Shown: one piece after another, positions 35,728 through 48,679 of the stretch | How positions within the stretch are numbered: position 1 is the stretch's first letter | How the letters are laid out: every line of letters starts with the position of its first letter | Assembly (NCBI GenBank): GCA_023935145.1 | Contig: CM043699.1 | Span: 144,331,536 to 144,395,535 of the forward strand | Direction: 5' to 3' | From: Bretschneidera sinensis | Lineage: Eukaryota > Streptophyta > Magnoliopsida > Brassicales > Akaniaceae | DNA: 64,000 nucleotides | Program-made: the position numbers and the translations under genes | Notes under the pieces: model-generated | What the model saw: only the letters and a program-made list of their open reading frames with translations | Database searches by the model: none | What the model was told of the DNA's origin: nothing

Positions 35728-37155
35728 ATGACACGTACTAGTGGGAGAATACTTGAAGAACTTAAACCAGAAATTGAGCGCACTTTTCATGCTTTGAGAA
35801 AAGTAGCACCAGTAACAGTTAATACAATGGTAGAAGGGAACAATACAGAGGTGCAACGTGTGCTGTGGGATTATGCTATGCCAAAGATAGATGGTGTGGA
35901 ATCTAGCATCCGACGACCACCTATACAAGCGAACAATTTTGAAATTAAGCCTGCCATCATTCAGATGATTCAACATTCAGTACAATTTGGGGGCTTATCG
36001 CAAGAAGATCCGAATGTTCACTTGGCGAGTTTCCTTGAACTGTGCGACACATTTAAGCATAATGGAGTATCAGAGGATGCAATTCGCTTAAGACTTTTTC
36101 CATTTTCACTGAGGGATAAAGTAAAAAGCTGGTTGACTTCTTTGCCAGCAGGATCCATAACGACATGGGTAGAATCGGCACAAAATTTTTTAGGGAAATA
36201 CTTTCCTCCTTCAAAAACTGCAAAGTTACGTAATGAAATTACTATGTTTTTGCAAGTCGATAGGGAGTCACTCTATGAGGCATGGGAATGTTTTAAAGAC
36301 CTTTTGAGAAGATGTCCTCATCACGAGTTGCCCACTTGGATGTAGGTACAAACCTTTTATAACAGTTTAATCAGTACAACCCGAAATATGATTGATGCAG
36401 CTGCAGGTGGCACGATCATGAGAAAAACTCCAGAAGAGGCTGTTGATTTGCTAGAAGAGATGGCCACAAATTCTTATCAATGGCCAGTTGAGAGGTTACT
36501 TGTTAACAGAGCCTCAGGATTGCACAATATAGATGTTGTTACAGCTTTAATAGCACAAATGGAGGTTCTCACCAAGAAGATAGATGGACTTTATCCTACT
36601 ACACATGTTATATGTGAATTGTGTGGTGGTAGTGGCCACTATAGCAGTAACTGTCAGGCAGGTAATCAATTTGCATCTAATTCATTTGCTGAACAAGCTA
36701 ACTTTGTCTCAAATTTTCACAGGCAAAACAATCCATATAACAATACATATAATCCGGGATTGAGGAATCATCCGAATTTGTTGTGGAATCAAAGCAATGC
36801 GAAGCAACATCATTCTGAATATCCTCCTCAAGAAAAAAAGCCCAACTTGGAGGATATGATGACCAAATTCTTAAGTACAGCAGAAACTAGATTCCAAAAT
36901 CAAGAAGCATCCATCAAAAATCTGGAAGTTCAGATGGGCCAACTAGCAACCATAATTTCTGGACGTGCACAAGGCTCTCTCCCGAGCAACACAGAAAAGA
37001 ATCCTAAGGAAGATGTCAAGGCCATAACACTAAGGAGTGGCACACAATTAGAAGAGCCACAACCTAAAGAAATCACTAATCAAGAAGGCGAGAAAGAGGA
37101 GACTATGCAAGAGGAGAAACTTGTTTTAAAAAGAAGTCTACTGGTAAAGGTTTGA
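35728..37155 (+). pseudogene. Gag of the inner Athila-type element
   Basis: Retrotransposon capsid protein. The first part (35728-36345, 205 codons) has the family N-terminus, RRPPIQANNFEIKPAII and the Retrotrans_gag core (PFSLRDKVKSWLTSLPAG, FLGKYFPPSKT). It ends at a TAG at 36343-36345, where relatives have Gln before VQTFYN, so a single C-to-T change is enough to explain it. Downstream (to 37155) the same frame continues with AAAGGTIMRKTPEEA and an intact zinc knuckle CELCGGSGHYSSNC at 36612-36653. Near 37130 an A-rich tract shifts the frame relative to the protease. Only two lesions, in keeping with recent insertion. Confidence 0.88.
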
Positions 37156-38366
37156 TCGATTCTAACTCTGAAACTAAATACATGCCACCTCTTCTCTATC
37201 CTCAGAAATTTATGAAAGAAAAATTAGATAAGAAATTTTCAAAATTTTTAGAGATTTTCAAGAAATTGCATATTAACATTCCATTTGCAGAGGCTTTATC
37301 ACAGATGCTTAGTTACACTAAATTTTTGAAGGAAATCTTGTCGAATAAACGAAAGCTTGAGGAACATGGAATGGTGATGTTAACTGAAGAGTGCAGCGCC
37401 ATACCACAAAACAAGCTACCTCCAAAATTGAAAGATCCAGGGAGTTTTACTATACCTTGCACTTTGGGAAGTTCATTCTTTGATAAAGCTTTATGTGACC
37501 TTGGTGCAAGTATCAATCTTATGCCTCTTTCAATTTTCAGGAAACTTAGACTAGAAGAAATCAAAATAACAAAAGTGTCATTGCAATTAGCTGATCGAAC
37601 TATTAAGAGACCACGGGGAATTATAGAAGATGTACTGGTAAAGGTTGATAAATTTGTATTCGATGTAGACTTCATTGTTCTTGACATGGAAGAGGATCGT
37701 GAGGTACCTCTTATACTTGAACATCCATTCTTTGCTACAGGGAGAGCATTAATTGATGTACAACAAGGGAAATTGACTTTAAGAGTCAATGATGAACAAG
37801 TAGTTTTTGATATGTATAAAATTATGAAATACCCTTCTGGCTTTTCTACTTTTTCTTGTTTTCAAGTGGATATTGTTGATAACATCATTGAAGAGTTTCA
37901 GGAGAAAACATTAAATGAAAATACTTTGGACAGATGCATCATGGAATCAGGAACTAATACCACTGAAAAACTCGTCATCGAAGAAGAAACAAGGAACTTG
38001 AAGTCTGAAATGGGAAAAGAAGAGCCAGAGGAACAAATAATAATAACTGAATTGAAAACTTTACTTGCTCATTTGAAATATGATTATTTAGAGAAAAATG
38101 TTTTTCCTGTTATAATATCTTCTTCGCTGACAGGGCAAATGGAAGAACGGTTGCTGGAAGTCCTAAGAAGGCACATATTTTCGGGAAAGCTGAAATCTCT
38201 GTGGACTAGACCATACACCGTGATAAGTGTATCACTTTTTGGTGCCGTTGAATTACGACACGAGAAAAACAATGAGACATTCAAGGTTAATGGGCATAGA
38301 TTGAAGCACTACATTATGGGGACTTTTGACCCTCAATCGTCCACCACCGTTCTCCAAGAGCCATAA
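37152..38366 (+). CDS. Protease plus integrase-tail fusion (inner element)
   Basis: A 404-codon open frame, -1 relative to gag. It begins with KYMPPLLYPQKFMKEKLDKK, the linker before the protease. The aspartic protease motif CDLGASINLMPLSIF is at about residues 115-129, with ILEHPFFATGRALIDVQQGK following. It continues to ITELKTLLAHLKYDYL, just before where reverse transcriptase should begin. At about 38173 it jumps to the end of integrase (GKLKSLWTRPYTVISVSLFGAVEL is the GPY-type tail, residues about 345-368) and closes with FKVNGHRLKHY. The open frame runs straight through the deletion junction, so deletion and frame are compatible with a stable non-autonomous subfamily. Confidence 0.85.
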   Translation: MIDSNSETKYMPPLLYPQKFMKEKLDKKFSKFLEIFKKLHINIPFAEALSQMLSYTKFLKEILSNKRKLEEHGMVMLTEECSAIPQNKLPPKLKDPGSFTIPCTLGSSFFDKALCDLGASINLMPLSIFRKLRLEEIKITKVSLQLADRTIKRPRGIIEDVLVKVDKFVFDVDFIVLDMEEDREVPLILEHPFFATGRALIDVQQGKLTLRVNDEQVVFDMYKIMKYPSGFSTFSCFQVDIVDNIIEEFQEKTLNENTLDRCIMESGTNTTEKLVIEEETRNLKSEMGKEEPEEQIIITELKTLLAHLKYDYLEKNVFPVIISSSLTGQMEERLLEVLRRHIFSGKLKSLWTRPYTVISVSLFGAVELRHEKNNETFKVNGHRLKHYIMGTFDPQSSTTVLQEP

Positions 38367-40404
38367 ATCCTAAAGTCAAGCTAAAGACTATAAATTAGAA
38401 CTACCATTTTGGTTCTCACTTCTTTATTTTTCTTGCCTTTTGAAGTTATTTTGTGTGTTTCAAAATTTTTTTTGTTTGTTTAATTTATCTGTTATTTCAA
38501 TTTTTATGGCCTTACAATGTGTATTTTTGGTTTATTTTCAGGCTTACTTGGAGTCAGGACAGAGATTCAGCGCTGCAGCCTCACATTTTTAGCGCTACAG
38601 CACTAGGTTCTTCCCCTCCACGCTATCCAAGTCAGAGATTCAGCACTGCAGCCTTACATATCTTGCACTGCTGCGCCAGGACCTGCACACACATTGTTCC
38701 TGTACTCACGCACGTTAAACTGCACAAAAATCCAACGCTGCAGCGCTGGAAAGTGGAAGCTGCAGCGCCAGGTCGCAAATTGATGTTTAAATGAACATCC
38801 CTTCCACAGTTAGGGCACTCCAAAATTAGAATTCCAACTGTTCTTCCTCTCCAAAACACCAAAATTACACTTCTCCTTCCCATCGCAATACATAATCAAG
38901 GGTCTTTTGCATTTTCCACCATGGATTGCTTCCATTCTTCTTGAGAATCACTCATCTCAAGTGCTTTTGGGTGCTGTTGATATCTTCTAATCAACAATGA
39001 TCTGGAGGATGAGGACATTGACGAAGACGATTGATTCGGCCTCGAAGTAATCGCGGGAGTTCCCTTCTCTTACTTTATAATTCAAATTTTATACATTACA
39101 AACAATGTATCATTTAAGTTTAGGGGTGGAAACTTTATCTGAGTGTTGTGTCCTGCTAATGTTTCTAGTTATTTTTATGTTTGTTATATCTGAGTGCTTT
39201 CAGTTGTTTGATTTTGATTATGTCAATGATGAGAAATTGATTGACTTGATTATAGCCATTGAAAATTTAAAAAATGTTGTGTTTGTCTGTGTGCTTGAAT
39301 TTGTTGTTGGATTTATTTTACATCGAACTCTTTAAACACAATGAGCACTTACACCTAAGCACTTTGTTGTCTTGCTGTTTCAGAGAACGTTTATGTGAGT
39401 AGTGTAGTTCTTGTGATCTCTTAGACTCTAGAACTTGTTTGAAGACCACTCGAGGCGAAATCCTAGGTAGTACTATACCAAAGAAAGGATCCATGCCATG
39501 TTTGGAAAGTTTGAGCTTTTCTAGCCAACCCTTAATATGTGATTATCCTTAGTTTTCCCCTTTTGAGCTTGGATATCTATTGTTTTGTCACCCGATCATC
39601 TAGCCTATTTCTTTTTCAAAAAAAAAAAAATGCTACAACTCTACCTTTCACTTGTGAGTACATCAATTAATGAATGGACTATTCTCTTAAGTGGTGGCAG
39701 AGGATTGAGTAAGAGAAAACGGTCTTCACTTGGCTATGATAATATCACATAATTCCCATTGAGAGTGACCAAGGGAAAGATCGAAGTTAAAAAGTTTAAT
39801 TAATGCACACATAAATGAAGACTGGTGCTGCTATAGTACAAGCATACGAAAAAAAAAAGAAAAAAAAAAGAAAAAGATGTGACAACAACAAAAGTATTGG
39901 AAGTATTCCATGATAACTGAGGGAAAGTTTGAAATAAAATTTTTATTGGTTGATGTGCTTAAGGTAATGTGAGCCTCAAATAAATCTTTTACCATACCTT
40001 AACCTTAGCCAAAGTTATAGGCTGAATAAAGTCCTGGTGATCTCGGGTACTGTTATGGCCTAAATTAGTGGAGAGTGGTGTGAAAAGCAAGCTTATGGAA
40101 TTTGAAAGATTGGCATTATCCTACCTGCTTGCATAAACTGATTAGAGTGGCGAGACGATTAAGTTTATAAATGTGTTACACACACACACGTTTTAAGAAT
40201 TTGATGTAAGATAAAGTTAGCAATAAATTTGAAATTCTAGACATTAGCAGTATTTGGAAAGTTTTCTTGCGTTATAATTTATACGAAATCTTTGAGGCAT
40301 GTTATATCAAATCTAATCAAACCATCTCGCACTCTTAGGATGTGTGTGCATAGAATTTTGTTCTAGTTAGCTCGAGGACTAGCAAAAACGTAAGTTTGGG
40401 GGTG
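38367..40404 (+). other. 3' untranslated region of the inner element
   Basis: No env-like gene. It holds a third cluster of GCTGCAGCGC-type motifs (38567-38772), a poly-A/AG stretch (39849-39874) and the polypurine tract at its end. Short open frames are not recognisable. Confidence 0.6.
38567..38772 (+). repeat. Internal GCTGCAGCGC motif cluster
   Basis: At least six copies or near copies of AGCGCTGCAGC / GCTGCAGCGC in 200 bp of otherwise AT-rich DNA. They match the clusters in both LTRs of the same element but are separated from them by kilobases. Confidence 0.8.
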
Positions 40405-41855
40405 TGATAACTCTGAATAAATCATGTTATTATACTGCTTTTAGGCATGTTTTTGGTGTTGATCTTAAGCATTAGAATTATGTTGCATGTGTTTTTAGAA
40501 ATTTGAGTTTAGTCTATCTTATTCTACTAATAAGTTGTTTTAGTTGAATGATCAATGCTAAGTCATGGAAATCTGTTGTGCAGACACTTGTTGGAGCACT
40601 AGAGAGCACTGGAAAGCCAAAATGCATAAAAGAGACAGAAACTCAAGGCTGCAGCGCTGGGATGTTGGTGCTGCAGCGCTGGTAGCTGACAAAAAGAGAG
40701 GATTTGGGCAAAAATTTGGCGCTGCAGCGCTGGGATGTTGAAGCTGCAACGCCAGACTAGGGTTAGAAATACGTCTTGAAGCTGCAGCGCCGGGATGTTG
40801 GCACTGCAGCGCTAGCCCGTGGATTCTGAAAGTTATAAATTGAAACCCTAGTTGAACAAGAAGAGGAGCGCGACCGTAGAAGAAGAAAACAAAATTTGGA
40901 GGAAATAAGACGCAAAAGGAGAGTTGGAGACACTCCGGGAGGCTAAACATCAAGCTTTTAAATCATTCTTCTCCGGTTTTGTATTATTCTTATCCAGCTA
41001 TATTGATGTTTTATAATATGAACATGGGTTGTTTGAATATTATTATGGAGTAGATATTTTTGTGTTAAGGATAGATGGATCCTAAACCTATATCTTGAGT
41101 GTTATTTGGACAAGTTGGAATTTACTTTGTTTTTCAAAGAGTGTGTTTTATTGTTCTTAATGCTGTTTATTATTTTGATTCCTTCTTAAGGCATAAGGCA
41201 TAATGATGTGTCGAATAGAGAAGCTATGCTTTTATGAATAGTTGAATTAATAAATATGATTTTGGATTGTTAGCTATGCAAAGCCAGGGTAAAACATGCC
41301 ATGAATGAAATAGGAGTAACCGAATAGGGATTCTAGGAAGTTCATGTGGTCCATTTAAACCGTAACCGAATAGGGAGATTTAACTGAAAGGAATTCCATT
41401 GAACTTAATGCTTCTTAAGTTGAATCAATCTATAATAGACCTGGAATATGGATATTTGAAGTTGATGATTCTTGAGATTGTGGTTAAACCTGAATAAGGA
41501 TAACAAATTGATTGGAGATTCTACCATATTGAAAAATATAGTAAGTGAAACTTGTCCATTCAAAACTCTTGTCAATTATGGTTTAGGTAAAGTCGAGTCC
41601 TTAGCACGTTAGTTCATAAGAGTCTTCATTCCAAAGTTTGCAAATCTTCTGTTAATTATTAGTGCTTATGTTTTTTTTTCTTTAGTTAATTGCTAGTAAA
41701 CTTTTCTCCTACAATTATTCGTTTGCTCAAATAACAGCAAGAGTTGAGTCATAATTTCTGTAGTATTTGCTCAGTCCTCGTTGGGAACGATATTTACTCA
41801 TCATTTTATTACTTGAACGATTAGTGCACTTGCTAGTGTTAATTTCATCGCATCA
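40405..41855 (+). repeat. Inner element 3' LTR
   Basis: 1451 bp, nearly colinear with the 5' copy, including the GC-rich motif cluster (40648-40817) and the antisense 131-codon open frame (40558-40953). Confidence 0.93.
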
Positions 41856-41860
41856 CTAAT

Positions 41861-44800
41861 TCTCCTTCAATTTATGATCCGCCGATTCCTTTCCCTCAAA
41901 AACTTAAAAAAATAATAATAATAAGTTAGATAATCAATTATCTAAATTTCTCAGTATTTTTAAGCAATTGCATATTAATATTCCTTCTATTGAAGCTTTA
42001 GATCAAATGGCTAACTATGCTGAGTTTTTTAAGGATATTTTATCAAACAAGTGGGAGTTGGAAGAGCATGAGACTGTGATGTTAACCGAAAAGAGTAGTG
42101 TAATTTTACAAAAGAAGTTGTCTCCTAAATTGAAAAATCCATGGAGGAGGATGAAGAAATACCTTTGATTTTGGGGTGACTTTTTCTTGCTACGGGGAGA
42201 AATTTAATTGATGTCCAACAAGGAAAACTTATTTTGAGGGTTGATGATGAGCATGTTACTTTTGATGTATTTAAGGCTATAGATTTTCCTTCTGAAGTAC
42301 ACTCTTGTGGTGGCCGAGACCTATAGAGCTGGATTTGCAAAGCTACCACTTAATGCGTGTCTTACTCATTCTACAACTCTTGAATCCGAGAATGAAGAGG
42401 TTAGGGAGTGTGTAAGGTATTTGGAAGTTATACCATCCTTTCATCTTTACATAATGCCGAAATTGGAAGAGCTAGGTTCATCCATGTTGACATCTTCAAG
42501 TAAGGAACCACCAAAACTTGAGCTCAAACCTCTTCCGTTAAATTTAAGGTATGTTTTCTTAGGCTAAGACTCTACTTTTTCGGTTATTATTAATGGTTCT
42601 TTAAGTGATGTAAGTGAAGAAAAGTTACTAAGAGTTTTAAAAGAGCATAAGATGGTTTTAGGATGGACAATCTCAGATATCAAAAGAATTAGTCCTTCGA
42701 TTTGTATGCATAAGATTTTAATGGATGATAGTTTCAAGCCGATAGTTCAACCACAATGGAGATTGAATCCATCATTGCAAGAAGTGGTGCATAAAGAGGT
42801 ATTGAAGCTCTTAAATGCTGGAATTATCATCCAATCTCGGATAGTACATGGCTGAGTCCAGTTCAAGTGGTCCCAAAGAAAGGGGAAATAACCATGGTAA
42901 ATAATGACAACAATGAACTTATACCAACAAAGACAGTCACGGGATGACGAGTATGCATAGATTATCGAAGACTTAATGATGCTACTCAAAAAGATCATTT
43001 TCCATTGCCTTTTATCGACCAAATGTTAGAAAGACTTGCTGGCCATGATTACTATTGTTTTCTAGATAGGTATTCTAGATACAATCAAATCATAATTGCT
43101 CCTGAAGATCAAGAGAAGACTACTTTCACATGTCCTTACAGAACTTTTGCATATAGGAGGATGCATTTTTGTCTTTGCAATGCTCCAGCCACGTTCCAGA
43201 AATGTATGATGTCCATTTTCTCCGATATGGTGGAAACATTTATAGAAGTATTCATGGATGACTTCTCGGTTTTTGGTTATTCTTTTGATAATTGTTTATC
43301 TAACTTGTCTTTGGTTTTGCAGCGATGTGAAGAGACTAATTTAGTTTTAAATTGGGAAAAATGCCACTTTATGGTCAAGGAAAGGATAGTGTTTGGCCAT
43401 TGAGTTTCCTTCAAGGGAATTGAAGTCGATAGAGCCAAAATAGATGTTACTAACAAACTTCCACCACCGGCCAATGTGAAGGATGTGAGAAGTTTCTTGG
43501 GTCACGTTGGGTTTTATCGACGATTCATTAAGGATTTTTCTCAAATTACTAAACCTCTTTACAACATTTTGATTAAAGATACACTGGTTGATTTTTCTCA
43601 TGAATGCTTGCATGCTTTTGAAACATTGAAAAAGAAATTAATTTTAGCACCTATAATTTTTTCACCATATTGGAATTTACATTTTGAATTGATGTGTGAT
43701 GCTAGTGATTTTGCTATAAGGGCTGTTTTAGGGTAGAGAATAGATAAAAAATTTAATGTTATTTATTATGCAAGTAGGACTTTAACGAGAGCTCAACTTA
43801 ATTATGCTACTACTGAAAAAGAATTATTAGTAGTTATTTTTGCTTTTGACAAATTTCGTTCTTACTTGATAGGTTCGAAGGTGGTTATCTATACCGATCA
43901 ATCCACTCTTAAGTACTTGCTTACGAAGAAGGATGCTAAACCAAGATTACTTCGATGGATTTTGCTTCTACAATAATTTGATTTGAAGATCAAGGCCAAG
44001 AAGGGTACTAAAAATTTGGGCAGATCACTTGTCTGGGATTGAGCCTAAGGGTGCGGACGATGAACAGCAATTGCCAAGTAATGAAACATTTCTGGATGAG
44101 CATTTGATGGTTGTACAGGTTGTTCCATGGTATGCCGACATAGTCAACTACTTGGCGTCACGAATTCTACCTCTCGGGATGACATATCAACAAAAGAAGT
44201 TCTTTTCCGACTTGAAGTATTATTTTTTGGAGGAACCTTTTCTATTCCGACATTCTACAGATCAGATAATTAGGAGATGTATACTCGAAGAAGAGATGGA
44301 GAGCATACTCCGACATTGTCACTCATTGGAAGTGGGCGGCCACTTTGGTGGAGCAAAAACAGCGACAAAAATTTTGCAATCCGGGTTTTATTGGCCTTCT
44401 TTTTTTAAATGATTCTTTTAACTTGTTAATTTAAGTGATCAATGTCAACGGGTTGGGAATATTTCTAGGAAACATGAGATGCCTTTGAATAATATTTTAG
44501 TGATTGAATTGTTTGATGTTTGGGGGATAGATTTCATAGGTCATTTTCCATCTTCGTATTCTAACAAATTAATTTTGGTGGCTGTAGATTACGTCTCCAA
44601 GTGGGTGGAAGGTACTGCTTTGCTGACCAATGATGCCAAGTTTGTGGTAAAGTTTCTTCGAAAAAATATTTTTTCCCGATTTGGCACTCCAAGGGCGATA
44701 ATTAGTGATGGTGGGAAGCATTTTTTCAACCGTCCATTTGAAGCTTTACTTACTAAGTATGGAGTTACTCATCATGTGGCAACACCATATCATCCTAAAA

Positions 44801-45370
44801 AAAGTGGCCAAGTTGAGGTGTCCAATAGGGAGTTGAAGCGCATACTTGAGAAGACCATTATTATCTCACAAAACAATTAGGCACGAAGGTTAGATGATGC
44901 ATTATGGGCTTATAGGACAACATTTAAAACACCGATTGGAATGTCATCTTATCAGTTAGTTTATGGAAAAGAATGTCATTTACTCGTGGAGCTAGAATAT
45001 AGAGCTTATTGAGTGATAAAGACACTTAATTTTGATTTAATGATTGCGGGCGAGAAGAGGATGTTGCAAATTAATGAGATGGACAAGTTTCACAATGATG
45101 CTTATGAGAATGCTCAGATTTACAAGGATAAAACTAAAAGATGGCATGATAAGCATATTTTGAGAAGGAAGTTTAAAGTGCGCCAGAAATTTGTACTATT
45201 TAATTCAAGACTTCGACTTTTTCCAAGAAAGTTACGATCTAGGTGATCGAGACCATTTGTTGTGACTCATGTTTTTCCATATGGAGCAGTTGAAGTTCAT
45301 CATGAGACAAAAAATGACATTCAAGGTTAATGGACGGAGATTAAAGTCTTATGTGGATGGATAATTTAGC
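41861..45370 (+). pseudogene. Athila-type pol relic (outer element)
   Basis: Continuation of the outer element after the nested insertion. The pre-protease stretch (HINIPSIEALDQMANYAEF) runs into a deleted protease lacking the active site. Reverse transcriptase: about 42650-43400, with VCIDYRRLNDAT, FPLPFIDQMLERLAG and the catalytic FMDDF at about 43250. RNase H: about 43640-44010 (MCDASDFA ... [11 protein letters not shown]). Integrase: about 44270-45000, with H-H and degraded C-C zinc residues and catalytic blocks [17 protein letters not shown] and [11 protein letters not shown] (D, D, E). The terminal GPY-like region is at about 45180-45350. At least eight stops or shifts. The internal 3' tail has the usual AACAATGTGTTATTCAAGTTTGGGGG-type block, split over 45661-45686. 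Confidence 0.88.
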
Positions 45371-46991
45371 ACGCAAAAGTTTTCCATCAATCTCGCCAAT
45401 CCTAAATACTGATTTGGAGAATGTCTAGCTATAGACTTTAAACAAAGCGCTTTTTGGGAGGCAACCCAAGTTTTTTCTTTTTTTCTTTAATTTTTATTTA
45501 ATCTTTTTATTTTTGTTTTCATCTTGTAGGTTTGCATAAGTTTGGGTGCTCTCCAATGTTACATGGTTGCACTTTCAAGGACAACATTCAATTGGAAATC
45601 GGGGGATCACTTTTTACCTTTTCTCATTCTTTTTCTTTTTTCTTTTTCTTTCTCATTGAGAACAATGTGTTATTCAAGTTTGGGGGAAAGAAGTTTATGT
45701 TTAAAAAAAATTAAATTTAAAAATTAAAAAAAATTAAAAAAATCTTTGTTTATGGTTTTATGAATAAAAAGGCCTATGATAAGAATATAGTTGAAATTGA
45801 TTATAATTTTTAGAAAAATTATTATTGCTTGAGTCTATTTGTTAATCCCTAACTTGATTTTGCTTAATTTGAGATTTTCTATATTCAATGAATGTTTATC
45901 ATAATCATTAATTGTTTTGCATACCTAGAGAAATTTTATGTGAATATTGTAAATTTGTATAGTCTCAACAAACTCTAGAACTTGTTTGATGACACACGAG
46001 GCGAAATCCTAGACAAAACATTACTTGAGAAATGATTTAGGAATTCTTTGAATCGATTGAGCCTTTCAAGCTTATCTATTTCTTATCTTTATCCCTAGTC
46101 ACCCTTTTGAGCTTTGTTGAATTATACTTTGGCCTTATATTTTTTCTTTTTATAAAACATAATTTTCCCTACCCTATTTGAGCTTAAACACTGATTTCCT
46201 TACCTTTCAAGAGAACTAAGTTTATACAAAGTCAGAAGAGCATGAAAGGTGTGAGAGGTAAAAAGTTTACAAGTAAATTTTATCACAATTCATGTTATCA
46301 AAGTCATAAGATTGGGGGTGTGAAAAGTCAACAAGGAGTTGGGAAGTGTTTAAAAAAAAGAGAGAAAAAAATGATCTTTGAATTCTTAGATATATATAAA
46401 AAAAAAGAATTCTTAGATTAAAAAAAAAAAAATCTTTGAAAGAACGATAAAGAGAGGTGTTTTGAGAGATTCAAAGGATTGAGAAGAAGTTTATGTGTTA
46501 GAAGTGAGTATGCTCTATTTGTTTTATTTGTATTCAAAATTAAGTTCTCTTACTTTGTTTGAACCCTATCTTTTCTTTGTAGCTCTCACCTTAGCCTTAC
46601 ATTACAAGCTTAATAAAGATCTATTGATCCTTGGTAATATTTTTGTTCTACATTAGTGGAGAGTGGTTTGAAAAGCAAGCTTATGGAGTTGGAATTATCA
46701 ATTTCATAACTAGATATCCATTATATATTTACCTGTTTGCATAAAATCATTTGGGAAGCTAATAATGAAGTGAGAATGATAAGTATGCATGAATGAGAGG
46801 ATTGATAATGAGGTGGAATTGACTTTTGAATTAACTTTTGGACTTGTGTGATATTGAATGATTCCTTTGGATTACAAACTTTAGGAAATCTTTGAGGCAA
46901 TAAATTTTATGAATTTAACCAATTCTTGTTTTTAGTTGTTTTTCTCTTTTTCTTTGCTTGAGGGCTAGCAAATTTTAAGTATGAGGGAATT

Positions 46992-48298
46992 TGATAAGTT
47001 TAATTTTTACATGAATTTTACTACTCTTTTACTTATTAAAATTGTTAGTTTTCCTTTATTTCATTTGATTTGATTTGATTTTTTTTGCTTGTGCCGCACT
47101 TTTTCCTATTTTGTGTTATATTTCCTTTTAGTTGTTTTCATATTTCATGTTTTCCTAGTAGTAGAAGTATTTCCCATTTCAGTGTCTTTCCTTTTCCTAA
47201 GCTGCATTTTTTCTTATTTTATATTATATTTCCTTTTAATTACTTTCTTATTTCATGTTTTCCTAGTAGTAGAAGTATTTCTCATTTCAGTGTCTTTCCT
47301 TTTCCTATAAGGAGTAGTATTATTGTATTTTCCTTTTCTTTTCTAGGAATTTGCCTATATAAGGTTGGATGCTCTTATCTTGAAAACACAACAGATTTAT
47401 CCTAGATAAGAGAATAAAGAGAGAAGAGAAGGAGGGCGGCTGTCAAGTCTCAGTGAAGAGAGATCTTCAATAATCTTGAATGTTTTGTTAACTTATTTCA
47501 AGCAAAATAGTTTTATTCTCTTCTCTTTAGTTTTCTTTTGATGCATTCTAATAAGAACATAGTTGATTTTGGATTTGTTATGAATTAATTTTATTTTTTA
47601 GGGCTTTGACGTGGTCTAGCTTTGAATATACAATTTAAATTCAAAGTTTTTTATTTCAAGTTTTATTTTTATGTTGAGTGTTTATCCTTGATCTTATTGC
47701 TTACAATTTTCTGGCCAATTATTGTTTGATTTATTGAATCATAATGAAACCGAGAGGTAATTTGTGATTAGAAGTTTTTAGGATTAAACAACATTAGCTG
47801 AGCGAAAGATAGAGACACTTTACCGCGACTAGTGTGATTTTAGATTAAGAAAAATCCAAAGCATTAATGAATCTTTAAATAATTTAATTTACATAGAGAT
47901 ATGATGAATTATTAGGTGGATATATTTCTAATGTTATTCGAGAGAAAAAATTGAATAATTAAGGGATTTATTTTTCATCGAGTTGAAAAAGTAGAATTTT
48001 ATAACAATGAATAATAAATTGTGTAGGATTAGCTAAGTGAAATTGAAAGCTCTAGATTTATTTTTATTATCTCTATAACCTTATATTTTATTTTATTTTT
48101 TAATTTATCTTTGTCAAGCACTTTAATTTAATTTAAGTGATAAAATCTTTAAAATTTCGTTTTATTTTCAAATAGTAAATAATTTGGTAAATTTCAATAA
48201 TCAATAGCATAATTATGTCTTTGTGGGTTCGATACTTTTTTTTAAAAAAACTTTACTATTTGTTACGATTTTGTCAACTTGCAAATATTTTCAAACCA
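46992..48298 (+). repeat. Outer element 3' LTR with internal duplication
   Basis: 1307 bp, start TGATAAGTT, end AAACCA. A segment of about 108 bp (47093-47200) is tandemly repeated at 47201-47308, both copies containing ATTTCATGTTTTCCTAGTAG. The 5' LTR has a single copy, so the duplication arose after insertion or was not copied. Confidence 0.9.
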
Positions 48299-48633
48299 AC
48301 TATCGATTGACATGAACACTATACGTTTAGAACAATAGCCAATCCTAATCATTAATAACATCACTCGTAACTGACTATAACCAGTTTGCTTATATGTGAT
48401 AGTAGAAGGGAATGGACATTTTAGAATTTGATCAATGGAGCTGGTTTCATATCATTGATCATCACGGTGGCTTGAAGAACAACTGTGGCCAGCAAAAAGG
48501 ATGCTAGCTACCAAGATATGTTTATATCGGCCGACTGCATGATTAGGAGCTCTAAGGTATATTTGATCGAGTAGCTAGCTGCCAAATGCTGATTATAAAG
48601 GCAATGGCTTAATTAGTTTAAGCAAGTGAATTG

Positions 48634-48679
<46 letters not shown>

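Larger units (their letters stand above)
34159..41855 (+). mobile_element. Inner Athila-type element, internally deleted, recent
   Basis: A 7697-bp element nested in the outer one. LTRs 34159-35603 and 40405-41855 start TGATAACTCTGAATAAATC and end ATCGCATCA. The target duplication CTAAT is perfect (34154-34158, 41856-41860). The primer-binding site TGGCGCCGTTGCTGGGGA is at 35610-35627, and the polypurine tract AAGTTTGGGGGTG abuts the 3' LTR. The interior encodes gag and protease, but reverse transcriptase, RNase H and the integrase core are absent: the reading passes from the pre-RT region directly into the integrase C-terminal GPY-type end. It must have been mobilised in trans. About three differences in the first 100 aligned LTR bases suggest a fairly young insertion. 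Confidence 0.93.
31341..48298 (+). mobile_element. Outer Athila-type Ty3/gypsy retrotransposon (old, broken)
   Basis: LTRs 31341-32531 and 46992-48298, both starting TGATAA(A/G)T and ending in CA. The primer-binding site TGGCGCCGTTGTCGGGGA (32538-32555) matches the 3' end of tRNA-Asp with one mismatch, as in Athila/Tat elements. A polypurine-like AAGTATGAGGGAATT precedes the 3' LTR. Flanks GTTAT and ACTAT are a poor 5-bp match, consistent with age. Gag (about 32675-34158) and protease-RT-RNase H-integrase (about 41930-45370) are full of stops and frameshifts, and a second Athila-type element (34159-41855) sits between them. TATATAAG boxes occur in both LTRs (31581-31588, 47356-47363). No env-like gene is seen. 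Confidence 0.9.

Noticed and set aside
38367..40404. Env-like gene of Athila elements
   Set aside because: No open frame of suitable length or transmembrane pattern in this interval.
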